Shown: in pieces, positions 9,136-19,066 of the stretch | How positions within the stretch are numbered: the first letter of the stretch is position 1 | Layout of the letters: each line of letters starts with the position of its first letter | NCBI GenBank assembly: GCA_020650975.1 | Contig: JAIPMN010008759.1 | Location: 1-24,439 of the forward strand | Source: Apostichopus californicus | Taxonomy: Eukaryota > Echinodermata > Holothuroidea > Aspidochirotida > Stichopodidae | DNA: 24,439 nucleotides | Direction of reading: 5' to 3' | The notes under the pieces: generated by a model | Database searches by the model: none | Told to the model about the DNA's origin: nothing | Seen by the model: only the letters and a program-made list of their open reading frames with translations | Translations under genes and position numbers: made by a program

Positions 9136-11406
9136 AATACTAAAAAACAACGGACATCAGGATTGCCATTAGCTTAATTTCCCATGACACTAACTTCCAC
9201 CCTCTTTGCTTAGAAAAAGTAACAAAAATAGATTTAATAGAACACAAAAGCAGTTCAAGTTCAAACAAAGTAGAGCACAAAGAACTAATCTGTACATTCA
9301 ACAGAATTGGTGGCGCTATTGCAGTATTATATTAATTACAAATGGGTAAAGCTATCTCACAATTTCTTGAAGGTTGCAAAGCCCTCTCTCTACCTTCAAT
9401 TAGTTCATAGGACAAACAACATTTTAAAGTTTGCATTATTCTTATTATTGAAGGCAACTTTTTTCAGATAGCTGCCAGCCCAAAGTGAAGTGTCATGACC
9501 ATTTCCATCCACCTTGATTTGCTAAAGATGAAATGCCACTTACTAATTATTTTACTTTTGATAATAACAGAAGTACAATATATTGCCAAAGGTTAAGAGC
9601 AACTACCATCTGGCACTTCTATAGTATAACACTTGCCGTGAGTACTAGTAGTATTACTGCAGAAAGGTGAGAGCTAACATAATCTATCATTACTATTCAT
9701 TAATGTTGTTAAAGACTACTTAAGTTCCTGAAGATTGTATGCCCATATATTCAAATGGAAAGTTATGTTTCATTCCTATTGCCCTTCACATAAAAACAAA
9801 GCACGTAACTTTCCTGCCTACTTGGGATGACCGTTTTTTATTTGAGAGAGACTATCTACCAACAATGCAAGCAAACTTAACCCTCTCTTCTAATCTGCAC
9901 ATGAAGCGAACAAGAAGTACTAAATTTCAAATTTATGCATAGCGTATTGCCATTGTGTCATTCAAGAGTAGGTCGTTCCTACCATCCCTACCCAACCCTG
10001 CTCTCTCCCCTCCTACTTAACACAATGACATAGCATTTAAAAACTTTCCACAAAATTGTCATATAATTTAGTGCTATTTTGTATCATGTTTAGGCTATAG
10101 TGATTGAACCTTCACAGCAATTGAACCCTGTCCCCGCTGGGACTTTAATTTCAGCTCTGCGTATATACTATGTGTACACACTCAGCAAATAGCTTGTTAG
10201 AAAATGTATCCACTAAACCTTACACTTGTTTAAACAATAGGGACTTTAAGCTGATAACATTACTCCTATTATCTCCAGTAGGATATCATACATCTGGTAC
10301 TTAATACAGCTATGTGAAGAATGGGCAATATATATGGTATCGCATTCCATATTGCTCTATGTAAATAAACATGAATGATTCATACCTAGTACAAACATTA
10401 TTAAGACTACTATGGTATGTTACCATAACAGTAAAGTACAGGAGGAAAAAAACGACAGTGGATATAACTGATGCAATGTAAATCTCATTTAGGCAACTCA
10501 CATTAAGGGATTCATGAAAATAAACTATGAAAGCCAGGACCACATTTAAAAGGTTTTTGTCCTTGTTGCGCATCTAATAAGAATGGATGTAATACAGAAA
10601 CTTAGATGATTAAGTATACAATTGTCTAAAATATAATTCAACCGAAGGAACCACTTGTCAACTTCATCAAACTAATCATAAGCAAGCTGAAAGGAAACTA
10701 ACTGCTTTACAGTGTTCAAGTCAATATGACAAACTTTCATGGAAATGTATGGCAGCAGAGGGGAGACTGGACAAAACTAAGAGAACACTTAATTTTATGA
10801 CTCAAACTGTTTGAGTTTTGCAAGTTCTGAGAAAATGCCCAAATGATCATGTCTGCACTGGTAGTGTACAGTACAGTGCATCGTAGTGTCTATAGGATGT
10901 AGTAGGATACTATGCAAGGGATATACATTGTGTTCCATACAGGCAATACACTAGAATATTGCACTATGGATATGTATAGCAATGGTTCAAATTTATTTCT
11001 CATATGGCATACAAAACTGAAATATTCAGTTTTAGTAATAAATAAAATGGAGGAATAATGACATATGATGGACGCTAGAAAAAAAAACAATGCTGTTTAC
11101 CAAAGCTCTAGTGACCAGTTGGTACAAACAGAAAAAACAAAAACAAATTTAGAAAAATTGGCATAAAAATATCAGTTATTGGTATTGCTACTGTTAATAA
11201 ATTATGAATAAGCATAGTTTTTAGACCCTTTTGTAAACCTTGCAGATAATTATTTCATTTGATTGTGGAAGTTAGTGCCAGATATTATAATAATAGTTAT
11301 TAAGCTGTAATGAACCAATTTACGAGCGAAGTAAATCTTGAAACACTTGAATAGGTTGCTTATTTCCTTTCCTTTTGGGGTGCAGGGGTAGGCAGTGGGA
11401 ATCTTA

Positions 11407-11470
11407 ACCTGTAGAAGAAGGGGAGTTTGTTAAAATAGACCTGTAGAAGAAGGGGAGTTTGTTAAAATAG
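11407..11470. repeat. Exact 32-bp tandem duplication
   Basis: The unit starting acctgtagaagaagggg (11407-11438) is repeated without change at 11439-11470. Its last part (agtttgttaaaatagaataaca) recurs at about 11650-11672, after repeat R1 copy 2, so the duplication appears to involve the tail of that family. Confidence 0.9.
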
Positions 11471-11493
11471 AATAACAATATCGAGAAGAAAAG

Positions 11494-11675
11494 CACTTTG
11501 GGTGGTAGAATGAGAAGGTTTTTGACCGGAGGGGCCGGTCATAGAGGGCGCACAGTGTTAAAAGGTTACCAGTTCATTCTAGGCACGGCAGAATGAGAGT
11601 GCTAAGGTTGTGGGGAGACAGGTAAGCGAGGAACAAAGTAAACGAAGGGAAGTTTGTTAAAATAGAATAACATTA
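11494..11675 (+). repeat. Dispersed repeat family R1, copy 2
   Basis: Diverged copy: cactttgggtggtagaatgag, then a G/C-rich insertion (gaccggaggggccggtcat, itself an inverted repeat, 11524-11542), the core agagggcgcacagtg, then agacaggtaagcgaggaacaaagtaaa and a tail shared with the 32-bp duplication just upstream. The hairpin seen in copies 1 and 3 is degraded here. Confidence 0.55.
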
Positions 11676-11707
11676 AAGAGAAGAAAAGAATAAAAGTTTA
11701 TCCTTAC

Positions 11708-11930
11708 CAGCTGATTCCTAATCATGTTGTCCTCTGGGTCACTCTCATCTGTAGTAGATTTATCCCAGCTGTCCGAGTCTTGCTCCTGAAACGTGAAGCC
11801 TGTATTATCAAATCCATAGCTATGACGATCCTTCACCACACCACCATTTGGTGTGATCAAGTCCACTTGGATTCCACCATTCATCCTGTCCGAGACTCAC
11901 TCACAACATTCTCTCTCGGCAGAAACAGCT
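11708..11930 (-). CDS. 5' exon of the PDZ-like gene: leader plus acidic N-terminus
   Basis: On the minus strand, ATG at 11884 starts 59 codons ending CAGCTG/gtaagga (phase 0). The start is supported by an in-frame TGA five codons upstream and by A at -3 (gacaggATGA). The 5' end of the exon is probably at 11930, after a long pyrimidine tract (ttttttctctctcttttttccggttgatag), so 46 bases of 5'-UTR lie in this exon and at least one non-coding exon must lie further upstream. The peptide begins MNGGIQVDLITPNGG and has an acidic Ser/Thr cluster at residues 36-52 (DSDSW through DESDPED) with several S/T-x-x-D/E sites of the casein-kinase-2 type, which suggests a disordered, phosphorylatable leader before the PDZ-like region. 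The family is not recognised. No signal peptide or membrane segment is visible in the exonic part. Confidence 0.7.
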
Positions 11931-12348
11931 CTATCAACCGGAAAAAAGAGAGAGAAAAAAATAATCTGATTGGCATTTGTGAACAGTATGTTTACAAAAG
12001 ACAGCATATATGACGTGGGGTGATTGTGAGGCTAAGAGATTGGGTTTATCATGACTTACCACTTTATTTGATAGGTACAACCCTACTCTTGCTCAATATT
12101 TTGACAATCCCAAAAGTGATACTATGACACAAACAATGAACAGAGAAAGTTAAAACTAGTGATGAACAACCTTGGACAGGATAGCATTTGCTGTACTCAA
12201 ATAGTCAGCTATAGAAAGCTGTTTATGTCCACAGCTCAGTAGCCCCACCCCCATCCATGATGATGGAAAACCCAAAAAAACTCATCAAAGTGTAACAAAG
12301 TGACAGAAACAGTCGGATGAAAATTCCACCAAGCAATTCAAGTAGCTT
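11931..12348. other. Likely upstream intron sequence
   Basis: The first 30 bases include the polypyrimidine tract and acceptor of the exon starting at 11930 (minus strand). The rest shows no exon or recognised repeat. Confidence 0.5.
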
Positions 12349-12507
12349 CACTTCTGAATGGTAGATTCAGAAGGAGAAAGTGGGCGGTGCACATGAAGTA
12401 GGTATAGAGGGCGCTGTGCTAAAACTTTTCGTCATGTTAGCTTAGGTAGATGGGAGAGTGCAAATGTAGAACGAAGACAGGTAAGAGGAGTGAAGTAAAT
12501 CTTGCCA
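12349..12507 (+). repeat. Dispersed repeat family R1, copy 3
   Basis: The best-kept copy: cacttctgaatgg, the hairpin CTGAATGGTAGATTCAG (12354-12370), tatagagggcgctgtgc, gttagcttaggtagatggga, and gaagacaggtaagaggagtgaagtaaatcttg. The last block, gaagtaaatcttg, also occurs alone at about 11329-11341, which suggests a further truncated copy there. Confidence 0.7.
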
Positions 12508-14201
12508 AATGCTTGATATGTAATAAAGCAATTTTCCACTGATGGTGTCAACTAAATACTGTACAAACATAGTATTAATTAAGGTGTTTTGAAAAACACT
12601 TTCAAAACTTTGAGTTGCACAGTAAATATTTTGTAACAAAAACTATTCTGGCCAACAGTCAAATCACAGTACAGTACAAAGGCAATATTTTATGATTCAA
12701 TAAAAAAAGGTATGTCCATCTTAAAAGGCTACAAGATCAAATATTATTGCAACAGAAAACACAATTATGCTTATAATCAAAATGCTGGTAAAATGTTTTA
12801 CAAGACTTTATATCAGGCTCCTCAATTAATTGTCACCTACACTGTTAATATAATTGACATAGATCAAGCTATGTTGCATATTATATTGGACCACTAAAGC
12901 CACCCTGTTCTAAATTTATGTAATACTTTCAAACATTGTATCATAAAGTACAATTAAATTCCTCAGTCAGTGCAACAAAAGATACTGCAATAACTATAAA
13001 CCAAATGATTCTTTTATTAAAAGTAACAGTGTGTGGAATCACTGTGGATGACTCTTTCATTAACATAGTTAGTAGCAGCATGTGGTGGTAAATCCTATAC
13101 CATTGCTCGCTCTACTCCTGCAGTGGGAGTTTTATGGGTACGAGATGAGTCAATGTGCAAGGTCCCAAGAACTAACTCTATGAACACAAATAAAGAATAT
13201 CCCTAACCAGCTACATCACTCAATTATCTTTATAATCTTTTACCCAAAAGAATGTCAAGTGGTTCTATCAAAGTCTGATCATGCTTAGGACCTTGATTTA
13301 ATAAAGTTGTGGTTGTTTTTTGCATAACCTGATTGCTATGATCAGCTGTTTAATACTTTGCTTCTAAATGCACACAATATGAGTACACATATATACATAT
13401 CCACCTGCAACATCCCACATCAATTCTCTATACATAGCAAATACTGTATATATGAGAGAAAATGAATACATAGTTAACATGGCTGCAGGCAACTTTGACA
13501 GCAGGTTGCTAACACTAATCTATACCTATAGATCCTACATGGGTTTATTTCTCCATGACGAAGACATACTGTCACAATACTTACAGGTCTACACTATATA
13601 GTCTCGGTCTTTTAATACATGTCAATGTAGATGAACGAACCCTTAGATGGGGTCAGTCATGTCATGGATGGTATTGCAGTGAAATCACTGTATGATTCAC
13701 ATACAACAGCGACACAGAACAGAGGCACAGAACAGGGGCGTCTGAAAGACCCTTTCGCTGAAAGACTGTGTACACAAAACATACTGTGTACTCAGTTTTT
13801 TGAGTTGATTGTGACATTGTTCCTGTTCGTTACTATGATTCCCGTAGAATGTAGTTCATTATCTTTACTGGTCAAGTTTCCTTCCACATAAAATGAAGCA
13901 GAAGTTAATTAAATAAAGATTGAAATTTTTACTAATTATCTTTTTATGAATGTAATTAACATTGTATATGAAGTCTCTGGGCAGAGAATTGTTGTGAACC
14001 AAATGGAATTATTAATTACTTGCTTGTTAACCTTCATTTGGTGACAAAACAACTCTGGGACAGTGTCTTACGTAGTTTGATCAACAGCTATACTCAGTAT
14101 TGTTTGGTAAGATTTTTAACTGAATGCAAAAAGCTGCTTAAATAGGAAACTTAAAATCTGTTCAAGGTAATTGAAATCTGGCCACAGAGCTGCCTTTGTA
14201 G
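12508..14201. other. Non-coding stretch, nothing recognised
   Basis: AT-rich sequence. The open frames at 12442-12639 (minus), 12712-12897 (plus) and 13631-13891 (plus) have no domain, no splice support and ordinary composition. Confidence 0.5.
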
Positions 14202-14340
14202 ACTTCACGAATGGTAGATTCCAAAAGGATAAATTGTGGAAGTCTGCACAGGGGAGAGGGTCAATGTAGACTGTAACTACATACTGGGTAGACAGAGTTA
14301 CAGAAGGGTTAAGGCAAGCAGGAGAATAAACCTTATCTTG
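14202..14340 (+). repeat. Dispersed repeat family R1, copy 4 (diverged)
   Basis: It shares cttcacgaatggtagattcc with the hairpin block (one arm decayed), then gggagagggtcaatgtaga and gggtagacagagttacagaagggttaaggcaagcaggag in the same order as the other copies. It is the most diverged of the four. Confidence 0.45.
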
Positions 14341-16240
14341 TTTAATATGCTATAATTTTGTGGATCTAATTATTCTCATTGTCACAAAGAATCCCCCCTT
14401 TTACATCCTTCAAAGCTTTTAGCAATCTGACTATCTCAAGTTCACCATTTTGTTGCTACTAATGAATACTATTCAAACATGAGGTATTACCCATAGTAAT
14501 GCTGTTTAAAACTCATTGGTTTATTATTATTATTATCCAAACTCAAAAATTAGTAAAAATGATATGAAAATTAATAAAGTATGGCATTCAGTAGGGGCTT
14601 GTTATCTGTAAATTCAATGAAACTGTAAAAAAACGTTTCACAATTACCATAAAATAAAACTGATAAAAAAAAACACAAGCTATCTCTTGGAATGGTTAAA
14701 ACAGCACTTTTAGTAGATTTGCCATAATAGTAACTGATTCCATAAAACTATGCAGTTTGTCACATTGATTATTGTCAACTATATATAGTTTTAAACCAAA
14801 AAAAGAAAAGAAAATGTATGTATGCAATTAATATTAATATAAAAAAAGTGTCCGGTGACAACCAGTGTACAGTACAATCTCCTGGATTCATCCCTTACAA
14901 CCAAATTAATCATCATTGGAGAAAAATCATTTAACCTAACAGAAGGTCTAATGTAGTTTGATCATTAAATAATAGTATATTGAAAACTTCTAAGTAGGTT
15001 TTAGTTCAATATTATAGTAAATTAGCAATTTAACTTAGAAACAAGCTGCTCTACAGTGCACACTACCTGTGGTATGTTTACCAAGCTTTGACTGTACACT
15101 GGCCATCTCTAGATCTAGCCACCTACTGTACTAAAAATTAATACTAAATATGTCACTTGCTAACCTTTAAACCTCTCAACAGTAAAGAAATTTACTAGGA
15201 AATGTACAGCTAAATGGTTATGGGCTGTGAAATGTTTCCAAAACTCACCCACTGTACGAGACGATGTTTCCAAGACAGTGCTAAGTAGTAAATCGATACC
15301 TGGGAAAAACTTACCCTGCTATTGACAATTCAAGTGTCTCACAGACTCGTAAATCCATGCAAATTGCACTGGCACAACATGTGGTTTTAAATTGCTTAAA
15401 TAGTTAACATTTAGACTGAATACCTTCACTCAAGGAAATCCTTCTTTAATGGCACTTAAAATTCCATATGACTGACTGGAAACAACAAAGTCAATTCAAT
15501 TGAGCTACAAGTAACTGGACAAATTCACTATGTCTACAAACTGCAGAGTGTCACTTAAAACAAGCTGCTTTCGAAGCAGGACTTTAATGATTTTTATCAA
15601 GGCAACTCCCCTCTTCTAATCCAAAATGTGAACTTTGGTCATGAAGCATGGTATATCGCAGCCTCATAGCTAACACTCCACGAATAAAGCCACAGCTAAG
15701 CCTATCTTCGGTTCTACAATAAATACGTCAACTCAGAAACTGAAAACTTGACTTAGATGGCAAATAAAAAGTAGAGACTTTGAAGGAGGCTGTCAACAGC
15801 CACATTTACGATGAGGAAGAACTTACACGCCTCGACTGTGTATTCTGAATAACAGACAAAACTAAAAGCTAACAAGTATTTATTCAACATCCTAGGTTCA
15901 GATTACCAAGTAGCCAATAAGCAACTCAAGTTTCTTGACTTTGAGGAGGCCACTGGGAATTTGTATTTTGTTTTTTCTCTCTCTCTTAGATTGACAACAT
16001 TAAACATTTCTATGACATTAATTGACGAAACCTATTTGTGTTTGCCAACAAAATGTGTGCTATTACATACACTATATACATAAAAAGAGTTATTGAATAA
16101 GTGAAGACGTTGTAAGGCTCATCATTAATGTGCTATAAATTTAGAAAAAAAAAGTGTCAGTCTCATATAGTTTATATATCTGTTCCTCTTTAATTTTCTC
16201 AGAACATTACTTTATAGTTGTAATCTTTTTTTTAAATGTT
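14341..16240. other. Non-coding stretch with simple repeats
   Basis: It holds a (TTA)5 run at about 14520-14536, short A-runs, and a perfect 6-bp-stem palindrome CTGCTTTCGAAGCAG at 15565-15579. A strong minus-strand donor context (gcgtgtaagttc) lies at about 15825-15836 and could end a non-coding 5' exon of the minus-strand gene, but no coding frame supports it. Confidence 0.45.
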
Positions 16241-16241
16241 G

Positions 16242-16395
16242 TAATGATGTGAAAAGATCTGAAAAGATGGCATCACTAGCTTAAGTGTAGCCGTGTGTTT
16301 TCTTATTATCACATTTTAGTTGCACCTTTTTTCAAAAAACTTTGACGATGTGAAAAGATTGCATCATCAACTTAAAGTGTAGCAGTACGAGTCTT
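16242..16395 (+). repeat. Short imperfect direct repeat pair
   Basis: tgatgtgaaaagatct...ggcatcactagcttaagtgtagc (from about 16244) recurs as cgatgtgaaaagatt...gcatcatcaacttaaagtgtagc (from about 16346), about 100 bases downstream. The first copy has an extra internal gaaaagat. It lies just upstream of the larger duplication. Confidence 0.65.
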
Positions 16396-16506
16396 CTTTT
16401 TTTTTTCTCCATTTTTTATTTCCTTTCTGGTATTGTTTTTGAAAAGACCCATATTGGATGGTTGGTCAAGTCAACGGCTAAAGCGCAAGTCTCAACCGAA
16501 GTTACA

Positions 16507-16910
16507 CAAGTTCCTTTAAATTGACGTATTTTGCAACATTTCTGTCACTGAATTAGAGAAAAATGTTCCAATATTATGTACAACCAATTAATACTTCTTA
16601 CCACGATTCTCAAAGTCAAGTTTTAAAGTCCTACTTGTATTATTTTCTTTTGTTGATCTGTTGATGGTCCATTCAACACTTTTAACTTATATGTGACAAA
16701 TTTACGAATTTACTCAAGTTCCTTTAAATTGCGTACTTTGCAACATGACTGTCGCTGGATTAGAGAAAAATGTTCCTATATTATGTACAGCCAATTAATG
16801 CTTCTTACCATGGTTCTCAAAGTCAAGTTTTATAACCCTACCTTTATTATTCTCAATTTTTGTTGATCTGTCCATGGTCCATTCAACACTTTGAACCTAT
16901 ATGCGACAGC
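16507..16910 (+). repeat. Tandem duplication, about 208-bp period, two diverged copies
   Basis: Copy A (16507-about 16712) and copy B (16715-16910) both begin caagttcctttaaattg and share, in order, ttagagaaaaatgttcc, ctcaaagtcaagtttta, tgttgatctg and atggtccattcaacactt. They differ by scattered substitutions and small indels. There is no coding capacity common to both copies, so this looks like an old segmental tandem duplication in non-coding DNA. Confidence 0.85.
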
Positions 16911-17929
16911 CCTTTTGACTGTTGAACAGCACCTATCGATGTCATAGCAATCTGACGAGAACTTCAAGTAACGGTAATGTGATTTGAAATTCCTTTCAGC
17001 CGATACAAAGACCAAATTACCACTGACACTGAGAACACTTAACAGTAAAAATTCATTATCAATGGTACATAGCATTGAGGATTTCGAGGGCAACGTAGTT
17101 CTGACGTCAGGTAAATTGTGGCAGAGTCAAAGCAAATTTGTGATTTTTATTCTCAATCGTATCGGAGAAACCATGGTTGCCATGAACAGTGCTGCATATC
17201 TGGACTCTCATGTATTATAAGCACACTTTCTGACATTAAGTGCGTAAGAAAGCAATGTCAAGAGGTATCAGGTACCAATTTGCTAGACTTTCTACATATG
17301 GGATATTTACAGTAATATTCAGTAGAGGCAAGACACCTCAAGAAAGGAGTGCAATAATAATTAATATGTACATATGACCATATCATGATCAGAATGTCTT
17401 GTCAGGATTTCTTTTAAATTTTTTAATTCCTCTCATCAGCATTCTATGATCGAAAGACAGAATTTGATATCTCTGTGTAGTGTCTTTCTCTTAGCTAGAA
17501 TCAGTCTTGCAGCTGTCAATTTAAACGATAAACTTCTTATTTATATTCCTATTTATGATCATTATTCCTTTTCCCACCTGATTTGTTAAAAAAAGCACCT
17601 GCCTATTTCAGATCTACCTATAAGAAAAGAATTGTGCTTGTTCCCCAAAAAACAAAACCAAAAGTGAATTTTTAAGTAAAACAAAAGCATTAATATCACA
17701 TTTATCTACCGTGCCTCACTGGCACTTACATGCAGGTGCATATTCGTGATTATGACTTGTTTCAGCACGTCATTATGCACAGTAAAGTACAACAGGCTCT
17801 TAAATATACTGTATGTGTATAAGTATACACTGTGGAGATGCAATGACAAAGGTTACACAACGATGCTTTACTGTACATGTATTATACAAATCATTCCAGC
17901 TTACATTGATGAGGCTTCTCTGGGACTGA
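16911..17929. other. Non-coding stretch, nothing recognised
   Basis: Overlapping open frames at 16830-17093 (minus), 16984-17220 and 17118-17315 (plus) have no recognisable domain or exon borders. The stretch after about 17320 is AT-rich. Confidence 0.45.
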
Positions 17930-18155
17930 TGGGTTTAATTGTGTCTCCCCACGTGTCTCCCCATACAGCATCAGGAGCATTTCTTCCCACTCGTTATATA
18001 TTCCCACCACGCGCACCAAATTTGGTAGCCGGGCTTTCTCTGTGTGTGGGCCCAAACTATGGAATGACTTGCCTTCGTACGTTCGGGATCAGGTGTCTTT
18101 CCCTACTTTCAAGAAATCCCTTAAGACACATCTTTTTAGCGAAGCATTTGGTTAA
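17930..18155 (+). pseudogene. LINE ORF2 C-terminal remnant
   Basis: About 75 codons remain of a reverse-transcriptase polyprotein that is normally many hundreds of residues long. The register runs VSPYSIRS, SLYIPTTRTKFG, SRAFSVCGPKLWNDLP, SFPTFKKSLKTHLFSEAFG, stop. The frame is intact over this part, which suggests a fairly recent insertion or mild decay. The longer open frame that overlaps it in another register (17746-18255) is a shadow and not a gene. Confidence 0.8.
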
Positions 18156-18331
18156 GTCTCTTGCCTGTCTCTGTGGTTGTCTTTTGTCTTGCCTAGTTGT
18201 TATTTGTATCTTGTCTTTGTATTGCTTACTTCTTTTTGTATATACATGTGTTTAGCTATATGTTTTGTAAAGCGCCATAGAATATCTTTTTAGTCATGGC
18301 GCTATAGAAATATTGTAATAATAATAATAAT
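17930..18331 (+). mobile_element. 5'-truncated CR1/L2-type LINE, 3' end
   Basis: The fragment carries the C-terminus of ORF2, about 155 bases of 3'-UTR and a (TAA)n tail (18316-18331). The coding part (frame open from 17913, TAA at 18153-18155) contains RTKFGSRAFSVCGPKLWNDL, then SFPTFKKSLKTHLFSEAFG at the C-terminus. This matches the well-known tail of the reverse-transcriptase ORF in CR1/L2/Rex1-like non-LTR retrotransposons (RAFS..GP.LWN.LP followed by F...LKTHLF). The 3'-UTR holds a perfect 8-bp inverted repeat, AGCGCCAT (18271-18278) and ATGGCGCT (18296-18303), just before the tail; such 3' stems and microsatellite tails are typical of these clades. The reverse transcriptase and endonuclease domains are absent, so the copy is dead on arrival. 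No target-site duplication was identified by eye. Confidence 0.85.
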
Positions 18332-18600
18332 TAATTCAACCACATAATTGATGAATTCAAATCTATGAATGCCAACTTAGGAGATACTAGTTTGGAAGTA
18401 TATCAGTAGCATTTGAAGACAGTTACAGACCCACTTCTCCCGATGATTTGCCAGCAATTTACACCAGCAGAGTTAATTTCGAGAGGAACAACACACTGTT
18501 CACAAATGTGGAAACTTTTTCTGTAGTTCAATGAATTAAATGTTCACACAACTGCATCTATTCACGGTATCCATTATCTGTAAACTATCTTGCAATCAGA
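18332..18600. other. Non-coding stretch, nothing recognised
   Basis: Short AT-rich spacer between the LINE tail and the C-rich minisatellite; no exon or repeat seen. Confidence 0.5.
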
Positions 18601-18680
18601 AGGCCTGTCTGTCCCCTGTCTATCCCCTACCTGGCCCCTGCTAGACCCTACCTGGCCCCTGCCTGCCCCCTGCCTATTCC
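18601..18680 (+). repeat. Pyrimidine/G minisatellite (cccctacctgg-type units)
   Basis: Degenerate units of about 10-11 bases, such as tcccctgtcta, cccctacctgg, cccctgctaga and cccctgcctg, recur about seven times. On the opposite strand the repeat gives GQVGSSRGQVGDRQG-like translation and stretches an open frame (18574-19110, minus) that should not be taken as a gene on that basis. The C-rich strand could form i-motif/G-rich-strand structures, but no regular G3 runs are present. Confidence 0.8.
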
Positions 18681-18992
18681 AAGAGATTGCTTTCCTACAC
18701 ACTGCAAAATACATTAAGTATGTCATTGTTATGTCTTCAGTTAAAAGGACTTCCAACAGTCTGGCACACACATCCATCTTCCATCCCCCCCCCTTCCCCC
18801 TCAATATCCCAACTCTTAGCCGAAACATTCTTAATGAATCTACTGACACCATTTTTTCATTCTTTGAAGAACAAATCATAAAAAATAAAGTTTTGTTTGT
18901 TACAAACAATAAGAATCTAGTATATATCCACAGCAGTGTCATGTGACTAAATGCTCTTAGGAGTGTCCATCCCTTGAGTGAAAGACACTTAC

Positions 18993-19066
18993 CGCAACAT
19001 CCAAAAATATTGCTTCGCAAACCCCCTGAGGCTATTTCCCTCTGATGTTGCACGTAGCATATATGA
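18993..19066 (-). other. Possible small exon with strong splice borders
   Basis: On the minus strand, ttctacgatttcctgagcag (AG at 19068-19067) precedes 74 bases that end at TTGCG/gtaagtg (GT at 18992-18991), a near-perfect donor. Two of three frames are open; one reads QHQREIASGGLRSNIFGCC. It would suit an upstream, possibly non-coding, exon of the minus-strand gene that starts coding at 11884. It has no homology that I recognise and may be a chance pair of splice motifs. Confidence 0.22.

Larger units (their letters stand above)
8443..11707 (-). other. Intron between the N-terminal exon and the PDZ-like exon
   Basis: The donor is CAGCTG/gtaagga (GT at 11707-11706) and the acceptor is ttgacag (AG at 8444-8443); both exon borders are phase 0. 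The intron of about 3.3 kb holds a TGACCT-rich repeat (8545-9135), a 32-bp duplication (11407-11470) and one copy of repeat family R1 (about 11494-11675). The stretch 9136-11406 is AT-rich with no exon that I can support; frames at 9739-9942, 10310-10573 and 10890-11090 look random. Confidence 0.65.

Noticed and set aside
17746-18255. 169-codon plus-strand frame
   Set aside because: It overlaps the LINE in a different register; the LINE frame ending at 18155 has the recognisable conserved residues.
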